Positions 8,472 through 17,633 are shown, counted from the stretch's first letter. The stretch is 64,000 bases of DNA from Kineothrix sp. MB12-C1 (GCF_030863805.1 NZ_CP132957.1:3286001-3350000), one strand, 5' to 3'. Notes: a model not told the origin generated them from the sequence alone. Numbers and translations: made by a program.

Positions 8472-9269
8472 ATGATAAAATTAGTAGCAACAGATATAGA
8501 CGGAACGTTAATTAAAGATTCGACCCCGGATCTATACCCGGAGATGGTAAAAATCGTAAGGGAATTAATCGCTCAGGGAATCGTGTTCTGTGCAGCCAGC
8601 GGCAGACAGTATGACAGCATTAAGAATGTCTTTCGCGCGATAGAAGAGGATATTGTCGTTATTGCAGAAAATGGGGCACAGATTCGTTATCAGGGCAAGG
8701 ATATCAGCGTAACGCCTATGAAGAGAGAATATGTGGAAGCTATTATAAAACAGCTTCGGGAATATAATAGAAACTGCGATATCGTAGTTTCCACTCCCAA
8801 TGGCTGTCTGCTTGAAAGTACGAACAAAGAGTTTATCGATTTGATGGCTTTCGGGTACCGGAATCGATTTACCCTTGTGGAGGATGTGCTTGCTGAGGAT
8901 GCGCAGATCATTAAGGTTTCTATTTATCAGAAGGAAAGTATAAGGGAATTGGGAGAGAATGTATTGATTCCTGCCTGGGAAGATAAGGTGAAGGCTTGTA
9001 TGGCAGGGGATGAATGGGTGGATTTCATGGATTCTTCTGTGGATAAGGGACATGCGCTCGCTTTTGTACAGGAGTACTTCGGGATAAAGAAGGAGGAAAC
9101 CATGGCATTTGGCGACAATCATAACGACATAGGAATGATGCATCAGGCAGGAGAAAGTTATGCAGTTGAGAACGCCAGAAAAGAGGTAAAGCAGGCTGCA
9201 AAATATATTTGCCCTTCTTACTTAGAAAAAGGTGTATATCAAGTTGTAAAAAGCTTGATAAATTCATAA
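8472..9269 (+). CDS. Cof-type HAD-IIB phosphatase
   Basis: A 265-aa cytosolic HAD-superfamily phosphatase of the Cof/YidA type, acting on small sugar or cofactor phosphates; the substrate cannot be told from sequence. HAD motif I is VATDIDGTLI at the N-terminus with both catalytic aspartates, motif II is CAASGRQYDS, and motif IV is MAFGDNHNDIGMM near the C-terminus. The cap between about 85 and 185 is the C2B type. AAGGTAGGAT precedes the ATG. A paralogue of the same size is at 9623-10444 on the other strand. Confidence 0.9.
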   Translation: MIKLVATDIDGTLIKDSTPDLYPEMVKIVRELIAQGIVFCAASGRQYDSIKNVFRAIEEDIVVIAENGAQIRYQGKDISVTPMKREYVEAIIKQLREYNRNCDIVVSTPNGCLLESTNKEFIDLMAFGYRNRFTLVEDVLAEDAQIIKVSIYQKESIRELGENVLIPAWEDKVKACMAGDEWVDFMDSSVDKGHALAFVQEYFGIKKEETMAFGDNHNDIGMMHQAGESYAVENARKEVKQAAKYICPSYLEKGVYQVVKSLINS

Positions 9270-9323
9270 TGACAGTATATATTGATAATGTAGAATTTAT
9301 TGCAAGAAGTAGGAGGATGTTAA

Positions 9324-9587
9324 ATGCACGAATATGATGATGCGGTATTAGCAAGTTTTTTGAGAAATCAAAGGCAGCTATTTCCTGAAAAGGTGGCAGA
9401 AACCCCGGAAGAGGCGGAAGCATTTCTGGAAGACTGTATGGCGGTTGTCGTGGATTCCGTAAGAGCAGTGTGGGAATATTTCGATGAAGAAGGCGTTGAC
9501 ATGGAAGGCGCGAGTGAAGAAGAGATACTAAGTGCAGGGGAAGTATTCGATGTAGGCGATGGAAGATATTTAATTGTGGAGGGATAA
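9324..9587 (+). CDS. Small acidic protein of unknown function
   Basis: 87 aa, strongly acidic (about a quarter Asp or Glu), with no signal peptide or membrane segment. AGGAGGATGTTAA gives a strong ribosome site, and a good terminator follows directly, so the gene is credible. The sequence starts MHEYDDAVLASFLRNQ and ends in a short beta-like DVGDGRYLIVEG. I do not recognise a named domain. It may be cotranscribed with the Cof-type phosphatase upstream (54-bp gap). Confidence 0.75.
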   Translation: MHEYDDAVLASFLRNQRQLFPEKVAETPEEAEAFLEDCMAVVVDSVRAVWEYFDEEGVDMEGASEEEILSAGEVFDVGDGRYLIVEG

Positions 9588-9603
9588 CCCCTCCACTTTT
9601 TTA
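9577..9603 (+). terminator. Rho-independent terminator overlapping a stop codon
   Basis: GTGGAGGG-ATAAC-CCCTCCAC followed by six T. The stem starts inside the last codons of the small acidic gene, so its stop codon is in the loop. It separates the + strand run from the convergent - strand genes. Confidence 0.9.
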
Positions 9604-9626
9604 TTCTATAGGAAAGACCTTATTAC
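9604..9626. repeat. Repeat family C, short copy
   Basis: A 23-bp word beginning TTCTATAGGAAAGACC, identical to 50631-50653. In both places it sits right after the T-run of a + strand terminator. Here it also covers the last codons of the - strand phosphatase gene. Confidence 0.6.
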
Positions 9627-10444
9627 ATATGTGATAAAAGAATAGGGGCGAGGCCATCGTGATCGTTGTCGGTCTCAGTGATAATATTAGCGACCGCTTT
9701 CACTTCATCCCGGGCATTTAACATAGCGATACCGACGCCTGCTGCCTTTATCATAGCAGTATCATTCAGTTCATCGCCGGCCGCCAAGGTATCTTGTATG
9801 GGAATGGATAATAGCTCACATAGTTTATGTACAGCAACTTCTTTGCCTGAGGACGCAGGGAAAATTTCCAGATATCGGTCGTTGGAAAATAACACATTCA
9901 GCTCCCCGTTAACGAGAGAAAGTAAAGTTTGGCGAAATTCCTCCAGACGTTCTCTGCCATGAAGATCGATCAGAAGACATTTACAAGGAGGCTGCTCCAA
10001 AGGTGTCAGGATATCTTCGCTAATAAGGAAGGGTGTGTGAATTGCTCTGCAATAGAACCGCAATTCTGCATTGTCCGCAGGACTGATAATATGGGTATCT
10101 GTATAAGTTTGACAATGAAGACCATGCTCTTTAGCGATTTTAGCTACAAGAGCAGTTTGCTCCATAGTAAGAGAAATGCGAAATATTGTTTCATCCTTCT
10201 CACAATCATAGATTTCGCCTCCGTTATAACCAATTAAATACATACCGGGAAAGGTAAGTCCCAGTGCTCCTTTCACATCTTTTACACTGTCTATGGCTCT
10301 GCCTGAGGAAAGCACCAGCTTATGGCCGGCATCGGTCCATTGTTTTAAGGCAGCCATGGTAGCTTGGGAGATTTTCTTCTCTTTTGTAAGCAAGGTACCG
10401 TCCAAGTCAGTGAAAAATATCTTTTGTTTCTGATGATTCATCAT
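9623..10444 (-). CDS. Cof-type HAD-IIB phosphatase
   Basis: A 273-aa HAD phosphatase. Motif I is FFTDLDGTLLTKEKK, motif II LVLSSGRAIDS, the lysine motif is near KCLLIDLHG, and motif IV is LAAGDELNDTAMI. The IIB cap lies between about 90 and 190. The substrate is unknown. It starts 1 bp after the PHP-domain gene ends, so the two are surely cotranscribed and perhaps translationally coupled. It converges with the small acidic gene, separated by the terminator at 9577. Confidence 0.9.
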   Translation of the reverse strand: MMNHQKQKIFFTDLDGTLLTKEKKISQATMAALKQWTDAGHKLVLSSGRAIDSVKDVKGALGLTFPGMYLIGYNGGEIYDCEKDETIFRISLTMEQTALVAKIAKEHGLHCQTYTDTHIISPADNAELRFYCRAIHTPFLISEDILTPLEQPPCKCLLIDLHGRERLEEFRQTLLSLVNGELNVLFSNDRYLEIFPASSGKEVAVHKLCELLSIPIQDTLAAGDELNDTAMIKAAGVGIAMLNARDEVKAVANIITETDNDHDGLAPILLSHM

Positions 10445-10445
10445 T

Positions 10446-11303
10446 TTATATCCCTTTTCTTTTTTTCAAGTTTATTAATATATCTTCTGGAATTACCAGC
10501 TTTCCGTAACCGGTGGCAAGCTCTAATGAAGGTTTGGCAGCACCATGGAAATCGGAGCCTCCGCTTAGACACAGATTGTATTTATCGGCTAATTTACGTA
10601 TCTTCCATTCTTCCACGTTGCTATAAGTGCTGTAAATGGCTTCAAGTCCTATAAGTCCTGCCTCAGCAAGCTTCGCTGTCAAAGCATCCAATCTTTCATC
10701 GCTCATATGGTATAGAATCGGATGAGCAAGAATCGGAATGCCATTTGCCTTAAGGATAAACGCTACCGCCTGTTGCGGCGTGAGCTTTTCCCGTGGAACG
10801 AAGTATTCGGAATGGTCTCCCAGATAGCGCTCGAAGGCTTCTTGCATACTTTTGACATAGCCATGATTCAGCAGGTATCTGGCATAATGTGCTCTGGTAA
10901 TTACTGATTCGGGAAAGGCTTCTATCAGTTTCTCATAGGAGATATCGATACCGGCTCTTTGCAAATTGGCACACATTTTCCTGTTCCTATTAAGGCGTGA
11001 ATCTGTAAAAGACTTAATCTGCTCCTTAAAATAAGGGGTATCGTATTGGATATATAATCCCAGAATGTGAATATCCTTTCCTTCATATTCTGTGGAAAGT
11101 TCGATGCCCGGAATCACTTCCAGATGGATATCCTCGGGTAGGTTTTTCGCGGCATCCACTGCTTCAGCAATACCATCCGTAGTGTCGTGGTCGGTCAAAG
11201 CGAAGGCTGATAAGCCTTTTTCTACAGCAAGATGTACCAATTGGGAAGGTGTCAGGCTGCCATCTGATTTATTGGAATGAACATGTAAATCTACGATATT
11301 CAT
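10446..11303 (-). CDS. PHP-domain phosphoesterase (TrpH/YciV-like)
   Basis: A 285-aa metal-dependent phosphoesterase of the PHP family. DLHVHSNKSDGSL at the N-terminus gives the first histidine pair, FALTDHDTTDG the next, EVIPGIELSTEY a glutamate ligand, PILAHPILYH and SGGSDFHG the last ligands. E. coli YciV (RNase AM), of similar size, trims 5' ends of RNA, and other members act on 3',5'-nucleotides; the substrate here is inferred only. AAAGGAGC lies 5-6 bases before the ATG and is also the descending arm of the hairpin at 11309-11348. Confidence 0.88.
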   Translation of the reverse strand: MNIVDLHVHSNKSDGSLTPSQLVHLAVEKGLSAFALTDHDTTDGIAEAVDAAKNLPEDIHLEVIPGIELSTEYEGKDIHILGLYIQYDTPYFKEQIKSFTDSRLNRNRKMCANLQRAGIDISYEKLIEAFPESVITRAHYARYLLNHGYVKSMQEAFERYLGDHSEYFVPREKLTPQQAVAFILKANGIPILAHPILYHMSDERLDALTAKLAEAGLIGLEAIYSTYSNVEEWKIRKLADKYNLCLSGGSDFHGAAKPSLELATGYGKLVIPEDILINLKKRKGI

Positions 11304-11308
11304 GAAAA

Positions 11309-11348
11309 AGCTCCTTTATTATAATAGGTGGATAAAGACAAAGGAGCT
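11309..11348 (-). terminator. Hairpin combining ABC-F terminator and PHP-gene ribosome site
   Basis: Read on the - strand: AGCTCCTTT, a 22-nt loop, then AAAGGAGCT followed by TTTTT and C-ATG. It has the form of a terminator for the ABC-F gene upstream, but its 3' arm is the Shine-Dalgarno sequence of the PHP gene. Read-through transcripts would therefore hide that ribosome site. Confidence 0.6.
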
Positions 11349-11389
11349 GAAACCAGCCCCTTGCCATATCGAAATATAAATTTCCGAAA

Positions 11390-13027
11390 TTAATTGTCAT
11401 CCTCTTCGTTCTTATTCGTATATACAGTACGTTTTCTTGCCATTTCATCGCTCGCAAGATATTCATCATAAGTAGTAATTTTATCGATAAGCTGTCCGCC
11501 CGGAAGGATTTCCATAATACGGTTTGCTGTCGTTTGTACGAATTGATGATCGTGACAAGCGAATAATTCCACGCCGGGGAATTTAATCAGGCCGTTGTTT
11601 AATGCGGTGATAGATTCCATATCCAAGTGGTTGGTAGGCTCATCCAGAATGAGGCAGTTGGCTCCGCTGATCATCATTTTGGAGAGAAGACACCTTACCT
11701 TTTCACCTCCGGAGAGGATTTTGACCTTTTTCACACCGTCTTCACCGGCGAAGAGCATACGTCCCAGGAAACCGCGCACGTAAGTAACATCTTTAATGGG
11801 AGAGTAGCCCGTGAGCCAATCTACAATTGTATAATCATTGTCGAATTCTTTCGTGCTATCTTTAGGGAAGTATGCCTGCGAAGTGGTAACACCCCAGCGA
11901 TAGGAACCTTCATCCGGTTCAAGTTCGCCCATAAGGATTTGGAACAATATAGTCTTAGCTAATTCATTGCCGCCTACAAAGGCAATTTTATCGTTATGTC
12001 CTACGATAAAGGAAATATTATCGAGAACCTTCACTCCGTCGATTGTCTTGGAAATACCTTCCACGGAGAGCACCTCGTTACCGATTTCACGTTCCGGGCG
12101 GAAGTCTATATAAGGATATTTTCTGCTGGAAGGTTTGATATCATCCAACTCAATTTTTTCCAATGCACGTTTTCTACTCGTTGCCTGTTTGGATTTGGAA
12201 GCATTTGCGGAGAAACGAGAGATAAAGTCCTGAAGCTCTTTGATCTTTTCTTCCTTTTTCTTGTTGGCTTCCTTCATTTGCTTCATAAGAAGTTGGCTGG
12301 ATTCATACCAGAAATCATAGTTACCGGCATAAAGCTGAATCTTACAGTAATCGATATCCGCCGTATGAGTACATACCTTGTTCAGGAAGTAACGGTCATG
12401 GGATACTACGATAACTGTATTTTCAAAATCGATAAGGAAATCCTCAAGCCACGCGATAGCATCCAAATCCAAGTGGTTGGTAGGCTCGTCGAGAAGAAGG
12501 ATATCCGGATTACCGAACAGTGCTTTTGCAAGAAGTATTTTCACCTTTTCGCTACCGTTTAAAGTTCCCATAATGGAATAATGAAGGCTTGTGTCGATAC
12601 CTAGTCCGTTAAGAAGCATAGCCGCATTTGACTCGGCTTCCCAACCGTCCATTTCAGCGAATTCGCCCTCCAGCTCGCTGGCGCGGATTCCGTCCTCATC
12701 GGAGAAGTCTTCCTTGGCATAAATCGCATCCTTCTCTTTCATAATCTGATAGAGACGTTCATTACCCATAATCACTACATCCATAACAGAATATTCATCA
12801 TATTTAAAGTGATCCTGTTCCAGCACGGAGAGACGTTGTCCGGGAGTGATGACAATATCTCCATTGGTAGTCTCTAACTTGCCGGATAATATTTTGAGAA
12901 AAGTGGATTTGCCGGCACCATTGGCTCCGATTAATCCATAGCAGTTCCCTTCTGTAAATTTAATATTAACATCTTCGAATAACGCTTTTTTTCCGATACG
13001 CAATGTTACATTATTTGCACTAATCAT
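11390..13027 (-). CDS. ABC-F family ATPase (YkpA/YbiT-like)
   Basis: A soluble twin-ATPase of 545 aa without membrane segments. ABC domain 1 has Walker A GANGAGKST near residue 38 and LLLDEPTNHLD. ABC domain 2 has a shifted Walker A (VGGNELAKT, lacking the usual GKS/T), LSGGEKVR and LILDEPTNHLDMES. A charged linker lies between (KEANKKKEEKIKELQDF). Length, start (MISANNVTLRIG) and the LNGSEKVKILLAKALFG signature resemble B. subtilis YkpA. Such ABC-F proteins act on the ribosome as translation factors; antibiotic resistance is not implied. It is divergent from the MFS gene at 13282 across 254 bp. Confidence 0.92.
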   Translation of the reverse strand: MISANNVTLRIGKKALFEDVNIKFTEGNCYGLIGANGAGKSTFLKILSGKLETTNGDIVITPGQRLSVLEQDHFKYDEYSVMDVVIMGNERLYQIMKEKDAIYAKEDFSDEDGIRASELEGEFAEMDGWEAESNAAMLLNGLGIDTSLHYSIMGTLNGSEKVKILLAKALFGNPDILLLDEPTNHLDLDAIAWLEDFLIDFENTVIVVSHDRYFLNKVCTHTADIDYCKIQLYAGNYDFWYESSQLLMKQMKEANKKKEEKIKELQDFISRFSANASKSKQATSRKRALEKIELDDIKPSSRKYPYIDFRPEREIGNEVLSVEGISKTIDGVKVLDNISFIVGHNDKIAFVGGNELAKTILFQILMGELEPDEGSYRWGVTTSQAYFPKDSTKEFDNDYTIVDWLTGYSPIKDVTYVRGFLGRMLFAGEDGVKKVKILSGGEKVRCLLSKMMISGANCLILDEPTNHLDMESITALNNGLIKFPGVELFACHDHQFVQTTANRIMEILPGGQLIDKITTYDEYLASDEMARKRTVYTNKNEEDDN

Positions 13028-13281
13028 TATTATAATAACCTCTCTTTTACAATACTATTTCTTAAAATTCCATCCTTCCTTATTGTACAGAAAATTAGGG
13101 ATTTTGCAAGGGTTTCTTGGGAAACGGAGTATTTCTGTGTTACAGTTCAGTCGGATTTCACATAAATTTTACGTGGATTTATGGATAAGTGCGTGTTATG
13201 ATATGAGGAGTTGTAATTACTGTCCACAGCCATCATTTTGCGAGTGCTGCATAGCGACAGGAAGAAGGGGGTATTCTTCAT

Positions 13282-14589
13282 ATGAAATTAAGTTATAAGA
13301 GAACGGTGCTTATTGGGCTTGCATTTTTATCCATCGCAGGATTCTGGCAGATTTATGATAGTATTATCCCATTGATGCTTCAAAACAGCTTCCATCTGGG
13401 AGAAACGGCAACAGGAGCTTTGATGGCTATGGACAATGTGCTGGCAATTTTTCTGTTGCCTTTGTTCGGTCTCTTGTCCGATAAGATGGATACGAGAATT
13501 GGAAAAAGAATGCCGTTTATTCTGGGCGGGACGTTTCTGGCAGTGATATTTTTAATGATTCTTCCGGCGGCGGACAAGGCTCAGAATCTGCTGTTATTTA
13601 TTATTATCCTATTCGCCCTTTTATTAGCGATGGGGCTCTATCGCTCCCCTGCGGTAGCTCTGATGCCGGATCTGACACCGAATCACTTAAGGAGCAAAGC
13701 TAATGCAGTGATTAACTTGATGGGTGCGGTAGGTGGTGTCTATGCGCTTATTATGATAAAGTTCCTGGTCGGCCCCGGGGAACGTCCCGATTACTTTCCG
13801 TTATTTGCAAGCGTAGGCGGATTGATGGTGGTGGCCGTTCTTGTGCTTTTTCTGACAATTAAAGAGAGGAAAGTATCCGTGCAGGTGGAAGCGGAAGTGA
13901 AAGCCTATGAGTCAGTGAGCGGAGAGAAGGTAAAGGCAGCAGTTATTGAGACGGTAGAGAGAGGAAAGGCAGAACCTCTTCCCGGGGATGTGAAAAAGAG
14001 CATGATATTCTTGCTTCTTTCCATCTTTTTGTGGTTTGCGGCTTACAATGCGGTGACAACTGCATTTTCCAGATATACGAGAGTGGTGTGGCATATGGAA
14101 GGCGGAGGGTTTGCAGACAGCCTGATGGTGGCGACGATAGCTGCTATTATAAGCTATATCCCGATAGGAAGCCTTGCCAGCAAGATTGGACGCAAGAAAA
14201 CGATTATGGCTGGAATAGTGCTGATGAGCATCTGTTATTTTGCGGCAATATTCGCGGGAACGTATCATTCTCTCATTAATGTGGCATTCGCATTGATCGG
14301 TATTGGATGGGCGGCTATCAATGTGAACTCTTATCCCATGATTGTAGAGATGGCCAAAGGAAGTGATATCGGTAAATTCACAGGAACTTACTATACCTTT
14401 TCTATGGCGGCTCAAATAGTGACACCTATTTTATCGGGATTCTTATTGGAGAAGGTTTCTTATCGGACACTATTTCCTTATGCGTTCGCATTTTCGGCGG
14501 CGGCTTTTCTTACGATGCTGAACGTAAGGCATGGGGATTCCAGACCGGAAAAGAAAGAAGGGCTTGAGAATTTTGATATAGAAGATTAA
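13282..14589 (+). CDS. MFS transporter (SLC45-like)
   Basis: A 435-aa inner-membrane carrier with 12 predicted helices split by a charged loop near residues 195-240. The motif LFGLLSDKMDTRIGKRMPF between helices 2 and 3 is the MFS motif A in the form seen in SLC45/GPH-like sugar permeases, and LASKIGRKKTIM repeats it in the second half. Sugar or sugar-alcohol transport is likely, but the substrate is unknown. GAAGAAGGGGG precedes the ATG. A GTTACAGTTCAG word at 13139-13150 upstream resembles a family A repeat end. Confidence 0.85.
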   Translation: MKLSYKRTVLIGLAFLSIAGFWQIYDSIIPLMLQNSFHLGETATGALMAMDNVLAIFLLPLFGLLSDKMDTRIGKRMPFILGGTFLAVIFLMILPAADKAQNLLLFIIILFALLLAMGLYRSPAVALMPDLTPNHLRSKANAVINLMGAVGGVYALIMIKFLVGPGERPDYFPLFASVGGLMVVAVLVLFLTIKERKVSVQVEAEVKAYESVSGEKVKAAVIETVERGKAEPLPGDVKKSMIFLLLSIFLWFAAYNAVTTAFSRYTRVVWHMEGGGFADSLMVATIAAIISYIPIGSLASKIGRKKTIMAGIVLMSICYFAAIFAGTYHSLINVAFALIGIGWAAINVNSYPMIVEMAKGSDIGKFTGTYYTFSMAAQIVTPILSGFLLEKVSYRTLFPYAFAFSAAAFLTMLNVRHGDSRPEKKEGLENFDIED

Positions 14590-14628
14590 GATTAAAAGAA
14601 TAGTAATTAAGTACAAAGGTGAAGTGAA

Positions 14629-15453
14629 ATGGTAGTGATAATAGTAGCAATAGTAATTGCTTTCGTAATATTATATTTGTTGGCAGTGATGCCTCGCATG
14701 GTGAATCGGCCGGACCGATCCCCTTTTATGGGAGTCTTATATGCGCATAGAGGACTGCATGATAATGAAGGGGATGCACCGGAGAATTCGATCAAAGCGT
14801 TGGAAAACGCAGTAGAGGCTGGATATGGAGTAGAGCTGGATGTGCAGCTTAGTAAGGATAAGATCCCTGTTGTATTTCATGATTTTACCTTGAAAAGGGT
14901 ATGCGGAGTGGAAGGCAAGGTATCCGATTACACCTATGATCAATTACAGCAGTTTCGGTTATTTCATTCCAAGGAGAGAATTCCCAGCCTGGAAGAGTTC
15001 CTTAAGTTGGTAGACGGCAAGGTCCCTCTCATTGTAGAATTGAAAATTGAGTGGACGGATGCATCGGTCTGTGAGAGGGTAGATGAGCTGTTAAGAAGAT
15101 ATCATGGTGTCTATTGTATCGAGTCTTTTAATCCCTTAGGTCTTATATGGTATCGGAAACACCGCAACGACGTGATGCGGGGACAGCTCTCCGATGTTTT
15201 CTGGAGAGAGGAAGGACTAAAAGGATCTCTTTATTTTGCACTGGAACATTTGCTGTTAAACTTTGTGACAAAACCTGACTTTATCGCATATAATCATAAA
15301 TATCACCGTATGCTGTCCAGACAGATATGTAAGAAGCTGTACCGGAGTATGGCGGTAGCATGGACGATTAAGACACAGCAGCAATTGGATGCCAGAAGGA
15401 ATGATTTCGACCTGTTCATCTTCGACAGCTTTATACCGGAAAATGAGGAATAA
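14629..15453 (+). CDS. Membrane-anchored glycerophosphodiester phosphodiesterase
   Basis: Hydrolyses glycerophosphodiesters to glycerol-3-phosphate and an alcohol. The 274-aa protein begins with one strongly hydrophobic helix (residues 2-22) and then the GDPD barrel. AHRGLHDNEGDAPENS has the first catalytic histidine and the PENS motif, GVELDVQLSKD the metal-binding Glu and Asp, and VVFHDFTLKRVCG the second histidine. FVTKPDFIAYNH and VAWTIKTQQQ are typical C-terminal strands. AAGGTGA precedes the ATG. The lipoprotein gene starts 6 bp downstream, so the two form an operon. Confidence 0.92.
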   Translation: MVVIIVAIVIAFVILYLLAVMPRMVNRPDRSPFMGVLYAHRGLHDNEGDAPENSIKALENAVEAGYGVELDVQLSKDKIPVVFHDFTLKRVCGVEGKVSDYTYDQLQQFRLFHSKERIPSLEEFLKLVDGKVPLIVELKIEWTDASVCERVDELLRRYHGVYCIESFNPLGLIWYRKHRNDVMRGQLSDVFWREEGLKGSLYFALEHLLLNFVTKPDFIAYNHKYHRMLSRQICKKLYRSMAVAWTIKTQQQLDARRNDFDLFIFDSFIPENEE

Positions 15454-15459
15454 GAAGAA

Positions 15460-16239
15460 ATGAATGACAGAAATAAGGCAGTGCTAAGTGTAGTGATTTT
15501 GTGCGCGTTGTGTCTTGCAGGATGCGGGAAAAAGGAAGATCAAAAGGGGGAAATTATCACGGAAAATCAAGCGGTGCAGGTAGACTTTGAGACATACTCC
15601 AAGGATTATTATGCAGAGGATAAAACGCTTCTCCTTACCGTTAAGAAGACGATACCGATCGTTCGTATTGCTGAAAATAGTGAAGCATCGGCAGAAGTGA
15701 ACAGGCAGGTGAAGGATTTCGATATACAGGGCATGTCCGTAGATGAGGCCGTGAAATGGGCTCAAGAGGATTATCTTAGAAGAGGGAAGGATAATTGGTA
15801 CGGTTACTCGATGGAAACGACCTATTCCGCACAACGGGAAGATAATGTAGTAATCAGCTTCGTGACGGATGCGTATTCTTATATGGGCGGTGCTCATGGT
15901 AATATGATGGAGGCGGCCCTTAACTTCGATACTCAGACTGGAAAGCGCCTGATGCTGACGGATGTGACGATAGATGAAAGGAAGGCAACGGAGGAAATCG
16001 TTGCGGATATATTGGCACAGACAAAACAGGAAAAATATAAAGATATGTTTTTTGAAGGCTATGAAAGCAGCGTCGGAGATTTGCTGAGTGAGGATACATG
16101 GTATTTGGGGAAGGACGGTTTTCATGTGATAGGGAACGAGTATATCATCTCCCCACATGTGGTTGGGATTCTGGATTTTGTGATTCCATATGAGACGGCA
16201 GATTTTTTGAAGGAAGAATACAGAACTATTACAAAATAA
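15460..16239 (+). CDS. Lipoprotein with DUF4163/DUF3298-like domains
   Basis: A 259-aa exported lipoprotein: a signal of about 20 residues ends in the lipobox LAGC, with Cys at about residue 22, then a charged linker. The body has a DUF4163-like N-terminal part (LLLTVKKTIPIV) and a DUF3298-like part (AYSYMGGAHGNMMEAALNFD, then GKRLMLTDV, ending FVIPYETADFLK). These domains occur in PdaC/RsiV-type extracytoplasmic proteins; RsiV binds lysozyme. No anti-sigma segment is present here, so the role is unknown. Confidence 0.82.
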   Translation: MNDRNKAVLSVVILCALCLAGCGKKEDQKGEIITENQAVQVDFETYSKDYYAEDKTLLLTVKKTIPIVRIAENSEASAEVNRQVKDFDIQGMSVDEAVKWAQEDYLRRGKDNWYGYSMETTYSAQREDNVVISFVTDAYSYMGGAHGNMMEAALNFDTQTGKRLMLTDVTIDERKATEEIVADILAQTKQEKYKDMFFEGYESSVGDLLSEDTWYLGKDGFHVIGNEYIISPHVVGILDFVIPYETADFLKEEYRTITK

Positions 16240-16249
16240 AAATATTGAT

Positions 16250-16276
16250 ATAACTGTGAGAGTACTGAACAGTTAC
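16250..16276. repeat. Palindromic repeat family A, 27-bp mini form
   Basis: ATAACTGTGAGAG-TACTGAACAGTTAC, with ends TAACTGT/ACAGTTA. It equals the right-hand 27 bp of the full elements. It ends 4 bp before the GAGGAA ribosome site of the next gene. Confidence 0.75.
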
Positions 16277-16293
16277 AAATGAGGAACTACTTT

Positions 16294-17496
16294 ATGAAAA
16301 ATGGATATAAGAAAACAGTAAATGCCTGCTTTATCGCATATATTGTACAGGCGATTGTCAATAATTTTGTTCCGCTTTTATTTTTGACATTTCATGATAG
16401 CTATCGGATACCTTTATCACAAATCACTATGTTGATTACGATTAATTTTGCAGTTCAGCTTCTGGTAGATATGCTGGCCTTGGGATTTGTAGATAAAATA
16501 GGCTACCGGGCATCTATGGTGATTGCACATATCTGTGCGGCGATAGGATTGATTTCTCTGACGATACTTCCGGATCTATTAGCTGATCCTTTTATCGGGT
16601 TGCTCGCCGCGGTTACCATATATGCAATAGGAGGAGGTATTCTCGAGGTGCTGGTAAGCCCTGTGATGGAGGCCTGTCCCACGGATAATAAAGAAAAGGC
16701 GATGAGCCTTCTTCATTCTTTCTACTGTTGGGGACATGTAGGGGTCGTACTGTTTACCACCGCCTTTTTCGGAATATTCGGTATCTCCAATTGGAAGGTA
16801 TTAGCGATAATTTGGGCGATAATTCCTATTATAAATACTTTCATATTTGCGAAGGTGCCCATCGCTTCTTTAATAGAAGAAGGAGAGACAGGGCTTACGC
16901 TTAAGGAACTGTTTACTAAGAAGATATTCTGGGTTCTCATGTTGATGATGGTATGTGCCGGTGCCAGTGAACAGGCAGTCAGCCAATGGGCATCTACCTT
17001 CGCGGAGTTAGGGCTTGGCGTGAGTAAGGCCGTAGGAGATTTGGCAGGTCCGATGTCCTTTGCTATTATGATGGGAATTTCGAGGGTATTTTATGGAAAA
17101 TACGGAGATAAGATAAATCTGGATCGATTTATGGCATATAGTATTCTCTTATGTATCGTATCCTATTTGTGCATTGTCTTCGTACCGGTGCCGGCACTCG
17201 GCCTGGTAGGCTGTGCCCTTTGTGGTCTTTCGGTGGGAATCTTATGGCCGGGAACTTTCAGTAAGGCAGCGGTTGCGATAAAAGGCGGAGGAACCGCGAT
17301 GTTCGCTCTTCTTGCATTGGCAGGAGATTTAGGCTGTTCCGGCGGCCCGACCGTAGTGGGTATTATTTCCGGCTATTTCGGCGATAATTTAAAGATAGGT
17401 ATTTTAGCTGCAATTATCTTCCCGATTCTCCTTTTGCTCGGGATTGCGGGTACTAAGAAGCTAAGAGGAACCGATGTGAGCCCACAAGAGATGTAG
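16294..17496 (+). CDS. MFS transporter (sugar-type)
   Basis: A 400-aa, 12-helix major facilitator. The first half reads from YIVQAIVNNFVPLLFLTFHD; the MFS motif between helices 2 and 3 is weak (LGFVDKIGYRAS), and VFYGKYGDKINLDR is the second-half counterpart. The mid-chain glycine-rich segments (VGCALCGLSVGILWPGTF) resemble FucP-like and sugar MFS proteins. The substrate is unknown. An ATG at 16279 touches the repeat, but GAGGAA lies 7 bases before the ATG at 16294, so the latter is chosen. Confidence 0.82.
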   Translation: MKNGYKKTVNACFIAYIVQAIVNNFVPLLFLTFHDSYRIPLSQITMLITINFAVQLLVDMLALGFVDKIGYRASMVIAHICAAIGLISLTILPDLLADPFIGLLAAVTIYAIGGGILEVLVSPVMEACPTDNKEKAMSLLHSFYCWGHVGVVLFTTAFFGIFGISNWKVLAIIWAIIPIINTFIFAKVPIASLIEEGETGLTLKELFTKKIFWVLMLMMVCAGASEQAVSQWASTFAELGLGVSKAVGDLAGPMSFAIMMGISRVFYGKYGDKINLDRFMAYSILLCIVSYLCIVFVPVPALGLVGCALCGLSVGILWPGTFSKAAVAIKGGGTAMFALLALAGDLGCSGGPTVVGIISGYFGDNLKIGILAAIIFPILLLLGIAGTKKLRGTDVSPQEM

Positions 17497-17507
17497 GAGA
17501 AAAATAT

Positions 17508-17535
17508 GTAACAGTGAGGAATGTTGAATTGTTAC
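17508..17535. repeat. Palindromic repeat family A, mini form
   Basis: GTAACAGTGAGGAATG-TTGAATTGTTAC, with ends GTAACA/TGTTAC. The flanks AAAAATAT and AAATACAT match at 6 of 8 positions. It lies in the gap between two MFS genes. Confidence 0.65.
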
Positions 17536-17564
17536 AAATACATTGATATTTCATACACATTTAC

Positions 17565-17594
17565 TTGATTTCCCATAGCGTTAACTGGTATGAT
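17565..17594 (+). promoter_or_regulatory. Putative sigma-A promoter of the third MFS gene
   Basis: TTGATT, an 18-bp spacer and TATGAT, ending 39 bp before the ATG. It suggests the third MFS gene is transcribed separately from the gene upstream. Confidence 0.5.
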
Positions 17595-17633
17595 ATATCT
17601 TAAGAACGAAGGAAATGTTAAGGGAGAATACCT

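Noticed and set aside
11390-13027. Antibiotic-resistance ABC-F protein
   Set aside because: Its start and signature fit the housekeeping YkpA/YbiT-like group rather than Vga/Lsa/OptrA types.
13912-14415. - strand open frame of 167 codons inside the first MFS gene
   Set aside because: Antisense shadow of a clear MFS gene; Cys/His-rich random-looking product and no ribosome site.
15484-16158. - strand open frame of 224 codons
   Set aside because: Antisense to the DUF3298-like lipoprotein gene, which has lipobox, ribosome site and operon context.
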